From Actinoplanes regularis (GTDB lineage: Bacteria; Actinomycetota; Actinomycetes; Mycobacteriales; Micromonosporaceae): 64,000 nt of DNA. Shown here one piece after another: positions 61,568 through 64,000 of the stretch; within the stretch, counting starts at the first letter, position 1; each line of letters opens with the position of its first letter. The notes beneath the pieces are model-generated. The model saw only the letters and a program-made list of their open reading frames with translations. It had not been told where the DNA came from and did no database searches. The stretch covers positions 269,243-333,242 of the forward strand of contig NZ_FZNR01000009.1 in the NCBI RefSeq assembly GCF_900188005.1. The letters run 5' to 3'. Made by a program: the position numbers and the translations under genes.

Positions 61568-62077
61568 TCAGAGCAGTTCGTCGAGTTCGGAGACCGCGTA
61601 CCAGGCCAGCTCGTGATCCTCGGCGCTGTCGACGGTGAACTGCGCGTCCGGGTCACCCGAGAGCGCCTCCTCGACAGCCGCGGCGGCCGCTCCGACCGTC
61701 TCGACCGCCTCCGCATCGTCCACGTGGATGCTCGCCACCTGGGCGAACCGCACCGCCTCGGGCAGCCGGACGGTGCTCGAGCCCAGCTCGACGTCCTCAC
61801 GGACCAGCGCGGCCGTCGGCACATCGGCGGAGATGACCACCCGGCGGCGGGGCGCCGTGTCGTCCTGCCGGAGCAGCCGCAGGGCCTCCTGCGCGGCCCG
61901 GGTGAAGGCCACGTACTCCAGCTCCTCCTCGTCGCCCTCGGCATACCACTCCCGCAGCGCGGGTGTCACCGCGTGCGCGACCGTCGCCGCGTCGCTGAGC
62001 CGGCCCTCCGCCCGCAGGACCGCCAGCATCGGCACGGTGGCCGGCACGTAGACCCGGACCAGCTCGGTGATCGGCAC
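61568..62077 (-). CDS. DUF6912-like protein
   Basis: A 169-residue protein with the RVYVPATVPMLAVLRAEGRL start typical of DUF6912 in actinobacteria, then AVTPALREWYAEGDEEELEYVAFTRAAQEALRLL and repeated Ala/Val segments. Function unknown. GTG at 62077 is chosen for its AGGAGGAG site; ATG at 62098 is the alternative. It is divergent from the HTH gene. Confidence 0.78.
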   Translation of the reverse strand: MPITELVRVYVPATVPMLAVLRAEGRLSDAATVAHAVTPALREWYAEGDEEELEYVAFTRAAQEALRLLRQDDTAPRRRVVISADVPTAALVREDVELGSSTVRLPEAVRFAQVASIHVDDAEAVETVGAAAAAVEEALSGDPDAQFTVDSAEDHELAWYAVSELDELL

Positions 62078-62245
62078 GTTCTCCTCCTGCTTCGCCATCC
62101 CGGTCAGTACACCGCCGCCGCGGGCCGGGAGAGGCCCATTCCACCAGGCGTCTCCGGATCGTGGACATCCGGGAGCCGGACTCGTCCAGCGACGGCAAAC
62201 GGTGGCAAACTCAAGCTGCCGTAATGAATGAGGTGGGAGGCCACG

Positions 62246-62473
62246 GTGGAGTCCCGGTTCCTGTTGCTGTCCGACGTGGCGGCCGAGCTGAACGTCTCGG
62301 ACTCGCAGGTCTATCACATGGTGCGCAGCGGCGAACTGCCCGCGATCAAGATCGGCGGCCGTGGTCAGTGGCGCGTCGAGCGGGCCCGGCTGGAGGAGTA
62401 CATCCAGGCGAAGTACGCGGAGACGGCGGCCTGGGTGCGGGAGAACCCGATGAGCGAGCGTGAGCCGGACTGA
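62246..62473 (+). CDS. BldC/excisionase-like HTH DNA-binding protein
   Basis: A 75-residue MerR/excisionase-type single helix-turn-helix protein: LLLSDVAAELNVSDSQVYHMVRSGELPAIKIGGRGQWRVERARLEEYIQ. The wing and the size resemble BldC, a regulator of development in Streptomyces. The GTG at 62246 follows GGGAGG. It may co-regulate the Rv3235-like gene 14 bp downstream. Confidence 0.85.
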   Translation: MESRFLLLSDVAAELNVSDSQVYHMVRSGELPAIKIGGRGQWRVERARLEEYIQAKYAETAAWVRENPMSEREPD

Positions 62474-62487
62474 GCGGAAGGCCGCTT

Positions 62488-63441
62488 TTGTTCCTCTTTC
62501 CGGATACCCCGAGCGGCATTGCCGTCGATCGCCGATCCGAGCAAACTGGCTTCGTCGCAAGCAAACGGAGGCAAACGCAAGCATTGGCGGTGGAGATGCA
62601 GCTGGCGGTGGAAACGCAATCAGCGGTGGAGACACGAGCACCCAGGGAGACGCGAGCGGCGGCCGGCCTCGCACCCGCCGGGTCACGAGCCCCGACGGAC
62701 GACCTCGCACCTACCGGCACACAGCCCCCGACGGCCGACCTCGCGCCCACCGGCACACGACCCCCGACGGACGACCTCGCGCCCACCGGCGCACAACCCC
62801 CGACGGCCGACCTCGCGCCCGCCGGAGCACGGCCCGCGGTTCGCCTACGTCCGGTTCCTCGGTATGAACCCCCGTTCGATGACGAGCTGACGCCCCCAAC
62901 CTGGTCGTCCGCCCAGCAGCTCGCCCTGGACTGGCCCCGCCGCGCCGCCCCGTCCTCGACCGACGCGCCACCCACGGCCCCGGCGACGGGCGGCAAGCCT
63001 CGCCGGCGGTCGGGCGGCACGGAGCCGGATCCCAAGGAGCTCGCGGCACTGACGGCGGCGCCGGTGGTGGCCGGAGCCTCCGGGGACGCGAGATTGGCCG
63101 TCAAACGATTCGTGCACCTCTGCGTAGAGGTGCTCAACGGTTACCGCCCCGCGGCCCACCTGCGGCGATTGTCGCTGCCGGCAGAGGCCGCCGAGGTGGC
63201 CTCCCAGGGTCTCGCCGGCGCCCGCCGGGTCACCGAGATGCGGCGTCCACGTCGGTCCGGCGACCGGCGATCGGCCCGGCCCAGCCCGGTCGCCGTGATC
63301 AAGGTGAACCTCTGCGAGCCTCGGCCGGGCGCGGTCGAGGCAGCTGTCGCCCTGGTCACCGGCGAGCGCACCTGGGCCATGGCACTGCGTCTGGAGCTGC
63401 ACGACGACAGCTGGTGTGCGACCACGCTGCGCCTGATCTGA
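62488..63441 (+). CDS. Rv3235-family protein with Pro/Thr repeat region
   Basis: About 317 residues. The C-terminal domain (about 190-317: VKRFVHLCVEVLNGYRPAAHLRRL, IKVNLCEPRPGAVEAAVALVTGERTWAMALRLELHDDSWCATTLRLI) matches the Rv3235 family, often found next to secA in actinobacteria. The N-terminus is low-complexity and includes about four tandem 12-residue repeats (DLAPTGTQPPTA-like). The TTG start at 62488 is uncertain; GTG 62590 or ATG 62596 are options. Its role is unknown; the next gene, whose start lies outside the window, might be secA or hpf, by family habit. Confidence 0.75.
   Translation: MFLFPDTPSGIAVDRRSEQTGFVASKRRQTQALAVEMQLAVETQSAVETRAPRETRAAAGLAPAGSRAPTDDLAPTGTQPPTADLAPTGTRPPTDDLAPTGAQPPTADLAPAGARPAVRLRPVPRYEPPFDDELTPPTWSSAQQLALDWPRRAAPSSTDAPPTAPATGGKPRRRSGGTEPDPKELAALTAAPVVAGASGDARLAVKRFVHLCVEVLNGYRPAAHLRRLSLPAEAAEVASQGLAGARRVTEMRRPRRSGDRRSARPSPVAVIKVNLCEPRPGAVEAAVALVTGERTWAMALRLELHDDSWCATTLRLI
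62690..62834 (+). repeat. 36-bp coding tandem repeats in the Rv3235-like gene
   Basis: About four copies of a 36-bp unit encode DLAPTGTQPPTA-like dodecapeptides, alternating TQPPTA and TRPPTD. The high identity implies recent expansion and likely copy-number variation between strains. Confidence 0.85.
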
Positions 63442-64000
63442 CCGAACCGCAGGGTCGACCCCGGGGCGTCCACCGAGCAGCACGGGCGGTGGCCGTTCCG
63501 GGTTCCAGCGGCCCGAACACGAAACCGCCGCGCAACGGCGGCCAAGGCGCGGGTCGCCCCTCGGACATCAGCATCCAACCGCCTGAACACGAGCCGGCCC
63601 GTATACCGGGCGCAACACGCGGACCCACCGAATTCCGGCCGCTGAACACGGACCGACCCACGTGCCGGGCACAACGCGCGGGCCCCACCGGATTCCGGCC
63701 GGATCCAGCCGCTGAACACGGATCGGCGCGCGTATCCGGCGCAGCGCGCGGACCCGCCGAGTCTCGGCCCCTGAACACGAAACACCCGCCCGACATGCAC
63801 GGACCCGCCAGATCCGGCCCACTCAACGCGGAACACTCCGCGCATCGAGCGCAGCCCGCAGACCCGCCGAGACCCGGCCCCTGAACACGAAACACCCGCG
63901 CGACAGGTCACGTCCACCGAAGTGGTGTACGACCTGGTTTTCCGAGTGAACGGAGGCGGCCATCGCAGATCCTTCGGATTGATTGAAGATCACGAAGGAG
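63442..64000. other. Intergenic region ending in a ribosome-binding site
   Basis: No gene is convincing here. It contains the imperfect repeat array (63500-63900) and ends with gatcacgaaggag, a ribosome-binding site for a rightward gene that begins just past the window. Confidence 0.6.
63511..63900 (+). repeat. Imperfect tandem array of about 50-70-bp units
   Basis: Six to seven copies start with (c/g)ctgaacacg(a/g)a and run through a cgcgcggacccaccga-type core to a ccggccc end. Copies begin near 63512, 63582, 63641, 63711, 63770, 63820 and 63880. Spacing is uneven (about 48-70 bp) and copies differ by many substitutions, so it is an old expansion. It is not a CRISPR: the units are degenerate and there are no unique spacers. 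Confidence 0.75.

Noticed and set aside
62690..63900. CRISPR-like repeats
   Set aside because: The units are either coding 36-bp tandems without spacers or uneven degenerate units; there are no uniform spacers and no cas genes.
63141..63917. A minus-strand open frame with repeated Arg/Gly/Ser peptides over the repeat array
   Set aside because: The repeats in the peptide come from the DNA array. It has no ribosome-binding site and overlaps the well-supported end of the Rv3235-like gene.

Overview
The window is about 70% GC, has codon use typical of Actinobacteria, and carries several genes that seem to be read from leaderless transcripts. It reads as the chromosome of a filamentous, spore-forming member of the Micromonosporaceae. 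The best guess is Actinoplanes or a close relative. Supporting signs are a complete type IV pilus cluster (pilB-T-C-A-D-M-N-O) of the kind known from motile Actinoplanes zoospores, a mycothiol-dependent formaldehyde dehydrogenase, F420-type (LLM) oxidoreductase genes, an FxSxx-COOH peptide system, SpoIIE/STAS signalling proteins and an actinobacterial ssrA-smpB-ftsX-ftsE-prfB block. The genus is an inference; no rRNA is present. No insertion sequence, prophage or CRISPR array was seen.

Layout. 0.2-9 kb: cytochrome c oxidase subunit I (ctaD), an FAD monooxygenase, a GH63-like glycosidase, a MarR regulator with S-(hydroxymethyl)mycothiol dehydrogenase, a cupin and a PAS-GGDEF-EAL protein. 9-24 kb is the most accessory-looking part. 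It holds (i) a 1418-residue SF1 helicase with a C-terminal restriction-endonuclease-like domain and an unknown 222-residue partner, (ii) a cassette of an SF1 ATPase, a beta-family protein and a bifunctional primase/polymerase, and (iii) a Cas4-like PD-(D/E)XK nuclease translationally coupled to an unknown 478-residue protein. A GAF-SpoIIE phosphatase lies between (ii) and (iii), and two YbaB-like genes lie nearby. 25-31 kb: a small FxSxx-COOH peptide precursor, its HExxH hydroxylase, a membrane GGDEF-EAL protein and an FxsT-type TPR/NTPase, with no radical SAM maturase in the window. 31-34 kb: STAS protein, MFS transporter, GlxA-type regulator. 34-42 kb: type IV pilus operon.

42-50 kb: LLM oxidoreductase, a lone response-regulator receiver preceded by DosR-like boxes and followed by a 194-bp nested palindrome, a PLDc_N membrane protein, two related small secreted peptides, tRNA-Ala, YqgE, MTA phosphorylase and proton-translocating transhydrogenase (pntAB). 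50-54 kb: a secreted beta-propeller/Ig-like gene broken by a frameshift, a stand-alone RAMA-type domain, a Phd/PIN toxin-antitoxin pair and tmRNA. 54-60 kb: smpB, an M23 peptidase, ftsX, ftsE, prfB and a PadR regulator. 60-64 kb: a membrane protein, a DUF6912-like protein, a BldC/excisionase-like HTH gene, an Rv3235-family gene and an intergenic array of imperfect repeats. The window ends on a ribosome-binding site for a gene that starts just beyond it.

How the parts fit together: smpB and ssrA supply trans-translation, with prfB for termination nearby; ftsE, ftsX and the M23 peptidase form a plausible cell-wall hydrolysis module; MarR and mscR form a detoxification operon; the pil genes form one assembly line from prepilin to motor ATPases. 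The three nucleic-acid-processing cassettes between 9 and 24 kb and the FxSxx locus are the best places to look for undescribed biology.
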